A stretch of DNA of 64,000 bases from Pedobacter cryoconitis (GCF_014200605.1 NZ_JACHCE010000002.1:983300-1047299); one strand, 5' to 3'. Positions 19,761 through 28,852 are shown, counted from the first letter of the stretch. Made by a program: numbers and translations. The notes: generated by a model from the letters alone, not told the origin.

Positions 19761-20717
19761 TTATTTTTTTCTTTTTATAACTTTTTGAGCTGCTTCAACA
19801 ATGTTAATTGTATCCAGACCATATTTAGTCATTAGCTGATCTGGTGTTCCGCTCTCTCCAAAACTATCATTTACAGCCACAAATTCTTGTGGGGAAGGAA
19901 GTTCTGTACTTAATAAACGGGCAACACTTTCACCTAATCCACCAAATTTATTATGTTCTTCGCAAGTTACCACACAACCAGTTTTTTGAAGTGATTTTAA
20001 AATCGCTTCTTCATCTAACGGTTTAATGGTATGAATGTTTATAATTTCTGCATCAATACCCAGTTCAGCCAGTTGCTCACCTGCTTCAATAGCTTTCCAA
20101 ACCATATGTCCTGTTGCAATAATAGTGACATCAGTACCTTCATTAACCATCCATGCTTTACCAATTTCAAATTTCTGATCAGGATCAGTAAATACAGGAA
20201 TGCTTGGTCTGCCGAAACGAAGATAAACAGGTCCTTCATATTCTGCAATAGCTAAAGTAGCAGCTTTAGTCTGATTATAATCACAAGGATTGATCACAAC
20301 CATTCCAGGTAACATTTTCATCAAACCTATATCTTCAAGGATCTGGTGTGTAGCACCATCTTCGCCTAAAGTTAAACCAGCATGAGAAGCACAGATTTTA
20401 ACGTTTTTATTAGAGTAAGCCACAGATTGTCTGATCTGGTCATAAACTCTTCCTGTAGAAAAGTTTGCAAAAGTACCGGTAAAAGGAATTTTTCCTCCAA
20501 TAGTCATACCTGCTGCAATACCGATCATATTTGCTTCAGCAATTCCGATCTGAATAAATCTTTCAGGAAATTCATCTGCAAAAGCATCCATTTTCAAAGA
20601 ACCTTTCAGATCCGCACAAAGTGCAACGACCTCTGGGTTTTTCTGACCAGCTTCATGTAAACCAGCCCCGAAACCAGAACGGGTATCTTTTTTTTCTGAA
20701 TATGTATATTTTTTCAT
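19761..20717 (-). CDS. Transketolase, C-terminal subunit
   Basis: 318 aa covering the pyrimidine-binding and C-terminal domains of transketolase. Visible are GIAEANMIGIAAGMTIGGKIPF with the catalytic Glu of the thiamine-diphosphate site, CASHAGLTLGEDGATHQ, and the C-terminal FGESGTPDQLMTKYG. It pairs with the separately encoded N-terminal subunit to form one enzyme of the non-oxidative pentose-phosphate pathway. The 58-base gap from the N-terminal subunit gene suggests one operon. A DXS-like reading is excluded by the length and the split form. Confidence 0.92.
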   Translation of the reverse strand: MKKYTYSEKKDTRSGFGAGLHEAGQKNPEVVALCADLKGSLKMDAFADEFPERFIQIGIAEANMIGIAAGMTIGGKIPFTGTFANFSTGRVYDQIRQSVAYSNKNVKICASHAGLTLGEDGATHQILEDIGLMKMLPGMVVINPCDYNQTKAATLAIAEYEGPVYLRFGRPSIPVFTDPDQKFEIGKAWMVNEGTDVTIIATGHMVWKAIEAGEQLAELGIDAEIINIHTIKPLDEEAILKSLQKTGCVVTCEEHNKFGGLGESVARLLSTELPSPQEFVAVNDSFGESGTPDQLMTKYGLDTINIVEAAQKVIKRKK

Positions 20718-20775
20718 GAGTCTCTTATTTTTTTTATTGCCTGTCCATCAGGACCGGCGCTTTTAATGTGATGAA

Positions 20776-21621
20776 TTAATAGTCCCCTAATGTTTCTTTG
20801 TTCTGATTTAAAGCAGAAGCCAGTTGCTCATCATTAGGCGCAGTACCGTGCCATTTATGTGAACCCACCATGAAATCTACACCATAACCCATTTGAGTAC
20901 TCATTAAGTTTAAGATTGGTCTGCCTTTACCAGTAAGTGATTTAGCATATTCCAGTGCTTTAACGATATCTTCCATGTTATTTCCATTAGAAGTAATTAC
21001 ATGCCAGCCAAAAGCTTCGAATTTTGCCTGCAGGTTCTCTAATGATAATACTTTTTCAGTAGGACCATCAATCTGCTGTCCGTTATAATCAATTGTAGCA
21101 ATCAGGTTATCAACTTTATTGTGAGGAGCAAACATAATCGCTTCCCAGTTTTGACCTTCCTGTAACTCACCATCTCCATGTAAACTGAAAACCAATGAAT
21201 GATCTTTGTTTAATTTCTTGGTTAAAGCTGCACCGATAGCTACAGACATACCCTGACCTAAAGATCCGGATGCAATTCTGATACCAGGTAAGCCTTCGTG
21301 TGTAGTAGGGTGACCCTGAACACGGGAGTTTAACTTTCTGAAAGTAGCCAGTTCACTCACTTCGAAATAACCAGAACGGGCAAGCACGCTATAAAATACC
21401 GGAGAAATGTGACCATTAGACAGGAAGAATAAATCTTCGCCTTTACCATCCATTTTAAAATCTGTGGAGTGGTTCATGGTTTCAAAATATAAGGCTGTTA
21501 AAAACTCGGCACAGCCAAGTGATCCGCCCGGGTGTCCAGACTGGCAGCCATGTACCATTCTTACAATATCTCTTCGTACCTGAGAAACAATGTCCTCTAA
21601 TTCATTGATTGTATGTTTCAT
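20776..21621 (-). CDS. Transketolase, N-terminal subunit
   Basis: 281 aa covering the pyrophosphate-binding domain. The thiamine-diphosphate motif is SLHGDGELQEGQNWEAIMFA with following NLIATIDYNGQQIDG. Substrate-side histidines lie in HGCQSGHPGGSLGCAEF and GSHKWHGTAPND. It works with the C-terminal subunit encoded downstream. Split transketolases occur in several bacterial and archaeal groups. The predicted leader of this operon contains a perfect 42-bp palindrome. Confidence 0.92.
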   Translation of the reverse strand: MKHTINELEDIVSQVRRDIVRMVHGCQSGHPGGSLGCAEFLTALYFETMNHSTDFKMDGKGEDLFFLSNGHISPVFYSVLARSGYFEVSELATFRKLNSRVQGHPTTHEGLPGIRIASGSLGQGMSVAIGAALTKKLNKDHSLVFSLHGDGELQEGQNWEAIMFAPHNKVDNLIATIDYNGQQIDGPTEKVLSLENLQAKFEAFGWHVITSNGNNMEDIVKALEYAKSLTGKGRPILNLMSTQMGYGVDFMVGSHKWHGTAPNDEQLASALNQNKETLGDY

Positions 21622-21650
21622 CTAATTTATTTATTGTCTTCTTTTGTCAG

Positions 21651-21692
21651 ATGAAGGCGGTATGATTATAATTATAATCATACCGCCTTCAT
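21651..21692. repeat. Perfect 42-bp palindrome in the transketolase leader
   Basis: Left arm 21651-21671 and right arm 21672-21692 are exact reverse complements with no spacer. The outer part is ATGAAGGCGG / CCGCCTTCAT and the centre is AT-only. It lies 30 bases before the N-terminal transketolase start and inside the predicted 5' leader. No T-tract follows on the minus strand, so it is not a standard terminator for bcp. Confidence 0.9.
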
Positions 21693-21714
21693 GTAAATTC
21701 GATTTTTATCTATT

Positions 21715-21740
21715 GATAGCAAATATAGTTTATTGCTATC
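21715..21740 (-). promoter_or_regulatory. Transketolase operon promoter with dyad around the -7 box
   Basis: The minus strand reads TATATTTG at 21727-21720, a TAnnTTTG box. It is flanked by an exact 8-bp inverted repeat, GATAGCAA (21715-21722) and TTGCTATC (21733-21740), ten bases apart. A repressor or activator could bind this dyad and cover the -7 region. Predicted start near 21713, giving a leader of about 90 bases. Confidence 0.5.
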
Positions 21741-21828
21741 GTTTATTATTTCATGTAAAAGCAATGAAATACCATTTAGCTTTGATATTATACGTTTACA
21801 GCGTTTGAAGTTTTAAAATAACAGCTTC

Positions 21829-22293
21829 TTAATTATTTAATAACTCCAGGATTTGTGCAGTTGAATTTTTAGTGTCAACCTTTTTAATGATATGTGCGAT
21901 TACACCATTTTCATCAATCACAAAAGTAGTGCGGTTGGTGCCCATGTATTTCTTGCCATACATATTCTTTTCGCCCCAAACCCCGTAAGCTTCTACAATT
22001 TTTTTATCAGTATCTGCCAGTAAGGTAAAAGGAAGACTGTGTTTAGCTGCAAATTTCTGATGTGATTTTTCATCATCAACACTTACACCAAGCACAACAA
22101 TATCTTTTGCTTTTAATCCCTGGTAATTGTCCCTGAAATCACAGGCTTCGGCTGTACATCCAGGGGTATCATCTTTAGGATAAAAGTATAAAACCACTTT
22201 TTTACCTGCAAACTGATCCAGAGAAACGGTATTCCCATCCTGATCCGCTGCGGTAAATTCAGGAGCTTTCTGACCTTCTTTTAATTCACTCAT
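21829..22293 (-). CDS. bcp: Thioredoxin-dependent thiol peroxidase (Bcp/PrxQ)
   Basis: 154 aa atypical 2-Cys peroxiredoxin. Peroxidatic Cys46 in YPKDDTPGCTAEACDFRD with resolving Cys51 five residues later is the Bcp alpha2-alpha2 arrangement. It reduces hydrogen peroxide and organic hydroperoxides using thioredoxin. Cytoplasmic; no signal peptide. Its ATG lies 2 bases after the M23 peptidase stop, so it is the last gene of a three-gene operon. Confidence 0.95.
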   Translation of the reverse strand: MSELKEGQKAPEFTAADQDGNTVSLDQFAGKKVVLYFYPKDDTPGCTAEACDFRDNYQGLKAKDIVVLGVSVDDEKSHQKFAAKHSLPFTLLADTDKKIVEAYGVWGEKNMYGKKYMGTNRTTFVIDENGVIAHIIKKVDTKNSTAQILELLNN

Positions 22294-22295
22294 AA

Positions 22296-24017
22296 CTATT
22301 TTATAAAATTAATTGAATACGTTTTAATATTTCCTTTCATGTCTTCCACTACCAGTTTGAAATGATGTTTTCCGGTGGTGGTACGCTCATCAAAAGAATG
22401 CCATAGGGTAGCAGTTTTCGTGTCAAATTCCATTAAAACCCAATTGCCATCAATATAGCCATTAAAGCTTTTAATCCCGGAAAGGTTATCATGAATTTTA
22501 AAAATCATTTTTGCTATGCCAGCCATATTTTTGCCATCGGCGATGTTCACCGGGGTAACAGAAGGGGCAACAGTATCCACGGCGATATAGAAACTGCCGA
22601 AATTCCTTGGCGTAGCCTTAACATAACCATTTTCGAAAACACCACCTTGTGAAGCACCACTGGTACTCACAATCACAGCTTTATCTTTTAATGCACCTAA
22701 ACGGGCATCGGCTTTAATCCATAAATCAAAACCAATATGTAAAGGAGTAAGGTTATTGTGAATCTGATAAACAGGAGAATATGCACCTCTTGCAGGCTCG
22801 GGTTTAACTTTATAAACCAGGTTGAAATCATTGTATAAAGTTCCTTTTGGCAATACCACTTTAACACCAGCAGTCGAGAATTCATTCTCTTTATTATAAA
22901 AGAAAGGAATACCATCCGGCTGGTCGGGAGTAGAGATAACCGTCTGGCCGTCTGACTTTACTGTAAATGGCAATATGCTTTTATTCCCTTTGGCATCGGT
23001 GACAATATATTTCAGTTCATGGACCTGCTGATCTTTAAATTCAATCCTGCCATTGTTAACCAGGTTACTATAAATCTGTAAAGGATTCCCGGGATCTACA
23101 AAGCTTTTCTGGATACTTCTTCTGGAAGTCATCAATGCCGGATAATCGATATGCGAATTAATCGCCTTGCTATTTTCAAAAGCAAACTTCTCTAAAGAAG
23201 AAGTAAATACCGTTTGGCCATCTACCTCGAGTTCAATAGAATATACACCATTAATTCCAGAGGCTCCATTATGTCTGTCTGTAGCTGTAATTCCAAATCC
23301 AACCTCACCGCTTACGATAACCGGTCCGGCTTTGGCAACTGCATATTTCCCTGCGGCACCGGTAATCGGGATGGCTATTTTAGGTGTATATTCACTAAAA
23401 GGTTTTTTATTCAGCTTATAAACATATAAGGAATAAATAACCGGAGGAATATTATCCGGGATCTGTATGCCAAATAGCTGTGGGTTAATCGTGTTTTCTG
23501 TTTTAGAATCCCTGATTTCAAAATGAAGGTGAGGGCCTCCTGAGCTTCCGCGGTTTCCGGAATAGGCAATAACATCACCTTTATGTACCGGAAATAAATC
23601 TGCGGCAGGAAATTCATCCAGCTCAAATGTTTTTTTCTGATATTCCAAAGCTTTTACTGCTTCTGCGATTTTAGGGGCAAAGCGTGATAAGTGGCCATAT
23701 ACAGAAGTATATCCATTGGGATGTACCAGGTACAATGCCAAACCAAATCCACTATTTTGTACCCGCATTCTGGAAACATAACCATCTGCAATGGCATGAA
23801 CCGGATAACCTTCGCGCTGATTGGTACGGAAATCTATTCCCGAATGGAAGTGATTTCCTCTCAGCTCGCCAAAAGAACCTGCAAGTGCCGGAGGAACAAT
23901 GTCCAGCGGCGGACGGAAATCTACCAGCGGATACTTGTTATTACTAAAAATCTGCTGTGCCTGTGTACTGATTGTCAATACAGAAAGGAGAAACAGGAAT
24001 ATGCTTTTTTTGATCAT
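22296..24017 (-). CDS. M23-family metallopeptidase, secreted
   Basis: 573 aa from the ATG at 24017 (MIKKSIFLFLLSVLTISTQAQ, a signal peptide); a TTG one codon upstream is less likely. The LytM/M23 domain is at about 45-180. Zinc ligands are in NHFHSGIDFRTN (His and Asp), and the catalytic HLHFEIRD lies near 165. The remaining ~390 residues are beta-rich and probably Ig-like. M23 enzymes cut peptide cross-links of peptidoglycan or act as division-type regulators when degenerate; the motifs here are intact. Translated between the FAH-family gene (5-base gap) and bcp (2-base gap). Confidence 0.9.
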   Translation of the reverse strand: MIKKSIFLFLLSVLTISTQAQQIFSNNKYPLVDFRPPLDIVPPALAGSFGELRGNHFHSGIDFRTNQREGYPVHAIADGYVSRMRVQNSGFGLALYLVHPNGYTSVYGHLSRFAPKIAEAVKALEYQKKTFELDEFPAADLFPVHKGDVIAYSGNRGSSGGPHLHFEIRDSKTENTINPQLFGIQIPDNIPPVIYSLYVYKLNKKPFSEYTPKIAIPITGAAGKYAVAKAGPVIVSGEVGFGITATDRHNGASGINGVYSIELEVDGQTVFTSSLEKFAFENSKAINSHIDYPALMTSRRSIQKSFVDPGNPLQIYSNLVNNGRIEFKDQQVHELKYIVTDAKGNKSILPFTVKSDGQTVISTPDQPDGIPFFYNKENEFSTAGVKVVLPKGTLYNDFNLVYKVKPEPARGAYSPVYQIHNNLTPLHIGFDLWIKADARLGALKDKAVIVSTSGASQGGVFENGYVKATPRNFGSFYIAVDTVAPSVTPVNIADGKNMAGIAKMIFKIHDNLSGIKSFNGYIDGNWVLMEFDTKTATLWHSFDERTTTGKHHFKLVVEDMKGNIKTYSINFIK

Positions 24018-24022
24018 CAAGA

Positions 24023-24634
24023 TTATTTTATATCGAAATTCAGAAACTGTTCTTTACCTATCCATGCCTGGAGCTTATCGCCCGGATGCACCTGGCCAAC
24101 CCCTTCAGGTGTGCCGGTAAAAATCAGATCTCCTTTTTTTAAGGTGATGTACTGAGAAACGAATGCAATGATTTTTTCGAAAGAGAACAGGATGTTTTTA
24201 GTATTTCCATTCTGACGGGTTTCTCCGTTTACTTTCAATTCAAACTGCAGATCGGTCAGATCAGCAATGGAAGTTTTAGGGATAAAATGGCTAACAGCAG
24301 CTGAGTTGTCAAATGCTTTGGCCAATTCCCAGGGTAATCCCTTTTCTTTTAATGCAGATTGCAGGTCACGAGCTGTGAAATCTATACCCAAACCAATTTC
24401 ATCATAATAATTAGCTGCGAATTTCTCTGCAATATGTTTTCCTTCTTTATTGATTTTGATAACTACTTCCAGTTCATAGTGAACATCTGAGGAGAAATCG
24501 GGGATATAAAAAGGTTTGTTGTCTTTAAGTACAGCCGTCTCTGGCTTCATAAAGATTACAGGACTTGTTGGGAGAGGGTTATTTAATTCTTTAGCGTGTG
24601 CAGCGTAGTTACGGCCAATTGCAATTATCTTCAT
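24023..24634 (-). CDS. Fumarylacetoacetate hydrolase (FAH) family protein
   Basis: 203 aa, the compact FAH-fold form. The metal-binding acidic residues are in VHYELEVVIKIN and the downstream Asp of GIDFTARDLQ. Other family motifs are IFMKPETAV and DLIFTGTPEGVGQVHPGD near the C-terminus. Family members hydrolyse or decarboxylate diketo acids such as acylpyruvates and oxaloacetate; the exact substrate is not visible. Cytoplasmic. First gene of the FAH / M23 / bcp operon. Confidence 0.9.
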   Translation of the reverse strand: MKIIAIGRNYAAHAKELNNPLPTSPVIFMKPETAVLKDNKPFYIPDFSSDVHYELEVVIKINKEGKHIAEKFAANYYDEIGLGIDFTARDLQSALKEKGLPWELAKAFDNSAAVSHFIPKTSIADLTDLQFELKVNGETRQNGNTKNILFSFEKIIAFVSQYITLKKGDLIFTGTPEGVGQVHPGDKLQAWIGKEQFLNFDIK

Positions 24635-24745
24635 GATGACTGGTATATAAAAAAACGTCTTTTATCTGAACATGCAGGTTGCATGATGCGTAAAAGTAAT
24701 TATATCCGTTAAAAAAAAGATTGAAAAGGGAAATTAAAAGTATTC

Positions 24746-25264
24746 TTATAGAATAGAAATACGTTTCACTACGGTTTCTGAACCTGCAACAAAACGAAGG
24801 AAGTAGATTCCGCTGTTCAGGCGATTGGGAATAGTAAACGTTTTAGTTTGTTCTCCTGCAGACAGGCGCTCGTTAGATAAAGTAACTACTTCATTGCCCA
24901 GCAGGTCCATGATCTTAATAGACAGGTTAGACTCGCGTTCTAAACGTAAAGTAAGATTGATCTGGTCATCAACCGGATTTGGATAAACTTTAAGTACAGA
25001 AAGGATTTTATCAGGTCTGCCACTAGCTGATCTGCCATGTGAAAGCAGGCCGTTAGCTGGTGTATAGGATGATCCTGGGATGTAACTCGGTTTATAAGAT
25101 GGTACATCGCCCCTGATCTGAGGAGTCTTAACAATTCTTTTGTATTTGGAATTAATGTTAACACTGTCAGAGCGTTGTGCAAAAACTGTAGACCCACAGC
25201 ATACACTGATGCAAAAAATGCAAATTATGTAGAGGGCTGAGATCGTTTTAGTTTTTGTATTCAT
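24746..25264 (-). CDS. Type IX secretion cargo protein with C-terminal sorting domain
   Basis: 172 aa. A signal peptide covers about 1-29. Residues 30-92 are low-complexity and basic with Ser/Tyr/Pro. The C-terminal ~80 residues are a type A sorting domain: LKVYPNPVDDQINLTLRLE, IMDLLGNEVVTL and LNSGIYFLRFVAGSETVVKRI. This tail directs export through the type IX secretion system and is normally cleaved or used for surface attachment. With so little sequence besides signals, it may be a small surface protein of unknown role. Confidence 0.85.
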   Translation of the reverse strand: MNTKTKTISALYIICIFCISVCCGSTVFAQRSDSVNINSKYKRIVKTPQIRGDVPSYKPSYIPGSSYTPANGLLSHGRSASGRPDKILSVLKVYPNPVDDQINLTLRLERESNLSIKIMDLLGNEVVTLSNERLSAGEQTKTFTIPNRLNSGIYFLRFVAGSETVVKRISIL

Positions 25265-25414
25265 CTATTGCAACAAAAGTAATGAATAAATCTACACAAT
25301 AATTAAACTTTTTTTTCATTCGGACAATATTTAACACATTTTAACAGTTGTGAAATCATCAATTATGCCTTAGTGTCTTTTTTACGTGTATATGGCCTGG
25401 TTTTTTAATTTTTG

Positions 25415-26359
25415 TTAATGATTTTTTAATGTTAATTGTTTAATTATCTGCTCTAAATTATCAATACGCTCAACAGATTTCTTTAATTGGTCGTTTTCTT
25501 TTTTTAAGTCGATCAGATGTAAAGTCAGCTCTTCTATTTTTTTTAGCAGTGTAGTATTTATCTCTCCCAGATTCAATCCATTTTCAGCTATTTCTTTTGC
25601 AGAAGGGATTTCAGGAAGGTGTTTATTAGCTTTTATAAAGGTTTCCAGATTAGCCAGGGACATAGGGGTATAATCTTTTTCAAATACATAATCAGGCCAT
25701 GGGTTAGTAAGAGTTACCTGGATCTCAGTTGCCCATAAATTTCCGTTGACTGATAATTTTGCAGTAGGATTAGTCGTCCCAATGCCAACATTACCATTAG
25801 CGTTTAGCCTTAATGATGCTGTATTGGCCTGCGCTCCGTGAACAGCTATTTCAATAAAGTCCTGTGTATCGTAACCTCTGGTTAATAGTCTTTTATTTGC
25901 CCATACAGATCCATTGGAAGAATACATGTTCAGACTACTTCCGTCAATCATAGAAATACTTCCATTTACGGAGAGTTTATCTGTAGCTGCTGTAGTACCT
26001 ATACCTATATTACCAATTGAATTGATATAAAAACTGGGGATGCCTCCCTGGCTTTCCAAATCGAATAAATAAAAATTTTGCTGACCATTAGCATTGACAT
26101 CGTTGCCCATTTCCCATTTGGCCAGTCCATTGGCAGCCCAGATAATATCACTTGAACGGTTCCCGGCAGTAATCGAATTATCAAGGATTAATGCATTTCT
26201 GGATCCGGTAAAATTATTGGATTCTCCTCTGATGTGAAATGGGGCGGCAGGGGTCAGGGTACCAACTCCGGCATTTCTGGTTCCATTGAACTGATTAGTT
26301 TGTGCAAAACATAAATTGTAAGATACTGTTAGAATGAGGAGCGCTAATGATCGTTTCAT
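25415..26359 (-). CDS. Secreted tail-fibre-like repeat protein with C-terminal coiled coil
   Basis: 314 aa with a signal peptide (cleavage after about residue 19, NLCFAQ). Three copies of an NxGIGT-type segment occur, for example GNIGIGTTAATDKLSVNGSI and GNVGIGTTNPTAKLSVNGNL, as in phage tail-fibre-like surface proteins of Bacteroidota. The C-terminus (about 240-312) is EIPSAKEIAENGLNLGEINT followed by a Leu-heptad coiled coil, likely for trimerisation. It is probably exported to the surface. It is not part of a prophage; no phage genes are near. Confidence 0.7.
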   Translation of the reverse strand: MKRSLALLILTVSYNLCFAQTNQFNGTRNAGVGTLTPAAPFHIRGESNNFTGSRNALILDNSITAGNRSSDIIWAANGLAKWEMGNDVNANGQQNFYLFDLESQGGIPSFYINSIGNIGIGTTAATDKLSVNGSISMIDGSSLNMYSSNGSVWANKRLLTRGYDTQDFIEIAVHGAQANTASLRLNANGNVGIGTTNPTAKLSVNGNLWATEIQVTLTNPWPDYVFEKDYTPMSLANLETFIKANKHLPEIPSAKEIAENGLNLGEINTTLLKKIEELTLHLIDLKKENDQLKKSVERIDNLEQIIKQLTLKNH

Positions 26360-26674
26360 TGGGTTTTTTTCTTTTAAAGAGTGTAAATAAATCGATATGG
26401 ATTAAGTATTTAATTACTGGGCTAATTTGTTAATTTAAATTTTGTATTTTTTGCCTGTGTTGTTTTTGAGATCAGCGGATATGAATTAAGGATATCTGCG
26501 ATCATACCCGATAAATAACTAATAGTATCTTTTTTATACATAACAGTACGTTTAAATGACATTGTGTTGCGTTTAATACTATTGTTTTTATAATTTAAGA
26601 CCCGTTAACCAGATTGATTTAAAATCACATTTTATTCTGGTTTTAAGAAAAAAAATCAAAAACTAACCTATTCT
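26360..26674. other. 315-base divergent intergenic region
   Basis: This AT-rich stretch separates the tail-fibre-like gene (minus) from the beta-barrel gene (plus). It must contain both promoters, but no convincing TAnnTTTG box, coding frame or strong stem-loop was found. Confidence 0.5.
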
Positions 26675-27400
26675 ATGAAAAAAAAATGTCTACTTTTTCT
26701 CCTGTGCATCATTGCCGGGACGCTTACACTGCATGCGCAGTGGTCTGTAGGGCTCGAAGCTGGCTACAACAAAAATTACATCTTTACGAACACCGGTTTC
26801 AGAGCTTTTACGTCTTATAAACCTTTAGAGGGATTTAATATTGGTATACCCGTAAAGTATACACTTAATAACTGGTTTGGTATTCAGGCCGATCCGCAGT
26901 TTATCCGTAAAAGCTATAAAATGGAGCGGTCCGGATATTTTGAAGGTATCTATCAGAAAAATACCAATAGTTATATCCAATTGCCTTTAATGGCGCATTT
27001 TACTTTTGGAGGAGAAAAAATTAAGGGCTTTTTCAATCTGGGTGGATATGCAGGCTATTGGACGGCATCACATATTAAAGGAACACAGCTGGATGCCTTT
27101 TCACAATCCTATGATCTTCCTGATGACTTTCAGGCTAAAAGAGCTTTGGATTTTGAACCAGGGTACAATTATGACGAGAAATATGATTTTGACAAACGTA
27201 AGGACCGCCGGATTGAGTTGGGCTTGCTGGCCGGAGCAGGTGTCAGCTATCAGTTAAAGTCCCGTTATGAACTGTTTGCAGAAGGGAGATATTACCGGGC
27301 ACTGACTGATCAGCAAAAAAACTATATGCTTAACCAGATTCCCCGTTACAACGACACTTTTATAGTTCAGGTGGGTTGTATGTACCGTTTAGGCAAATAA
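26675..27400 (+). CDS. Outer-membrane beta-barrel protein, PorT-like domain
   Basis: 241 aa with a signal peptide (cleavage after HAQ, about residue 22). The mature protein is built from alternating strands such as WSVGLEAGYNKNYIFT, FGIQADPQFIRKSYKM and RIELGLLAGAGVSYQLKSRY, and ends in VQVGCMYRLGK, typical of an 8-10 strand barrel. Belongs by pattern to the large beta-barrel group annotated PorT-like in Bacteroidota. Function unknown. It precedes an S41 peptidase-like gene by 61 bases on the same strand. Confidence 0.75.
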   Translation: MKKKCLLFLLCIIAGTLTLHAQWSVGLEAGYNKNYIFTNTGFRAFTSYKPLEGFNIGIPVKYTLNNWFGIQADPQFIRKSYKMERSGYFEGIYQKNTNSYIQLPLMAHFTFGGEKIKGFFNLGGYAGYWTASHIKGTQLDAFSQSYDLPDDFQAKRALDFEPGYNYDEKYDFDKRKDRRIELGLLAGAGVSYQLKSRYELFAEGRYYRALTDQQKNYMLNQIPRYNDTFIVQVGCMYRLGK

Positions 27401-27461
27401 ACCCCTTCTCTAATTAGTCATTAAAGGCTCCGTCTAACAAAAACTTAAAATAAATCAACAG

Positions 27462-28676
27462 ATGAACTCGATTTACCTTTTTTTATATAAAAATATGTTC
27501 CAGCTCGTTCTGGGAATTTTCGTGATCAGCACAGTATCGTCCTGCCGAAAAGAACTGCCGCAAATCAACCAGCCCGAACGTTATATCACCGGGAATTTTA
27601 GTGAAGCTTTTGAAGCCTACTGGAATGGGATGAACAATAATTATATTTTTTGGGATATCGACCCGACTAACTGGGATGATGTTTACAAAAAATATAAGCC
27701 ATTATTCGCTCAGCTGAATATCAATGATTCTACAGATGTGAGAAAATCCTATACCTATTTTAAGGAAATGACTTCAAAGCTGGTGGATTCGCATTATGCA
27801 TTGCAGATTAACAGTGGCTATGTAAAAGATTCAGCAACTTATATCAGCCCATCTGATTTAAGGCATCAGAAACAACCGGGTTATCATGGCAATATTAATC
27901 CTAATTTCTTTTACAGTACTATCCCTCCAAAATATCTTGATCCGGGTTATGTGAAAGGATTCTTCAATTTTGCTGATGGAAGTCAGTTTTTTGCCATCTC
28001 AGGAAAGATTAAAAATAATATCCTATACCTGCACTTTAACAGTTTTAAACTCAATACCGTTTTTAATGCGGCGACCCCGAATAATGCACAGAAAGTATTG
28101 AAATATTATTTTGACCAGTTAAAGACCACGCCCAATCTTAAAGGATTGATTTTAGATGTCAGAAGTAACGGGGGCGGTGCATTAGCCGATCTGGATTTAC
28201 TGGTTGGCAGTTTAACGGACAAGGCTTATGTCATTGGTGCCACACGCGCAAAAGGTGGAATGGGGCGTCTGGATTATACGCCCTGGATACCAGCATCTGT
28301 TCATCCGGCTAAGGACGCAAAAACATTTACTGCTCCGATTGTGGTATTGGCAGATTTAAACTCGGTAAGCATGGCCGAAATGACAACTATGGCATTAAAA
28401 GCTTTACCTGCAAATAATGCAACATTTGTTGGAGAACGTACCTGGGGTGGAAACGGCCCGTTGTATGGAAATGATGATGTGTTCAATGGCGGGCAGTTTA
28501 CAACCAGCTTCTTAAAACTAGTTTATACTTCAACACTGATGATGCGTTATAAAGATGGTAAAATCTACGAAGGAATAGGTTTCCCACCTGATATAGAAGT
28601 GAAATATAACAAAGCTGCGCTCGATGCGGGAACAGATCCTCAACTGGAAAAAGCGATCAGCCTGATTCCGCAGTAA
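27462..28676 (+). CDS. S41 (tail-specific protease) family lipoprotein, possibly inactive
   Basis: 404 aa. A lipobox VSSC gives a lipidated Cys28 (or Cys17 if the second Met is used). The S41 core is clear: GLILDVRSNGGGALADLDLL and VVLADLNSVSMAEMTTMALK, the nucleophile-bearing segment. In CtpA/Tsp enzymes a catalytic Lys follows in a TxGKG motif; here that place reads FVGERTWGGNGPLY, with Gly where Lys is expected. It may use another base, or be a non-catalytic binding protein. Anchored in the outer or inner membrane facing the periplasm. A terminator follows. Confidence 0.8.
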   Translation: MNSIYLFLYKNMFQLVLGIFVISTVSSCRKELPQINQPERYITGNFSEAFEAYWNGMNNNYIFWDIDPTNWDDVYKKYKPLFAQLNINDSTDVRKSYTYFKEMTSKLVDSHYALQINSGYVKDSATYISPSDLRHQKQPGYHGNINPNFFYSTIPPKYLDPGYVKGFFNFADGSQFFAISGKIKNNILYLHFNSFKLNTVFNAATPNNAQKVLKYYFDQLKTTPNLKGLILDVRSNGGGALADLDLLVGSLTDKAYVIGATRAKGGMGRLDYTPWIPASVHPAKDAKTFTAPIVVLADLNSVSMAEMTTMALKALPANNATFVGERTWGGNGPLYGNDDVFNGGQFTTSFLKLVYTSTLMMRYKDGKIYEGIGFPPDIEVKYNKAALDAGTDPQLEKAISLIPQ

Positions 28677-28715
28677 ACTTTACCAGGAATAATTTTCAGG
28701 AAATACTCAATTCTT

Positions 28716-28752
28716 AAAAGCCGTCTTCTATTAGTTTGGAAGGCGGCTTTTT
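28716..28752 (+). terminator. Rho-independent terminator after the S41 gene
   Basis: AAAAGCCGTCTTC (28716-28728) pairs with GAAGGCGGCTTTT (28739-28751) with one G-U pair, around a 10-base loop, followed by T. It lies 40 bases after the stop. Confidence 0.85.
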
Positions 28753-28852
28753 GCGTGTTTACAGGCTAGAAGATTTCGAGTCTTTTACCGGTCTTGTTGT
28801 AGACATAGCAGAGATATGTTCAATAAATGCAGGAGCTATACACTGGCTATCA

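Noticed and set aside
23691..24155. 154-codon plus-strand frame over the M23 and FAH genes
   Set aside because: It is antisense to two genes with clear catalytic motifs and shows no motif itself.
25415..26359. Possible prophage remnant from the tail-fibre-like protein
   Set aside because: The protein has a signal peptide and no other phage gene is near; such surface proteins are common in Bacteroidota.
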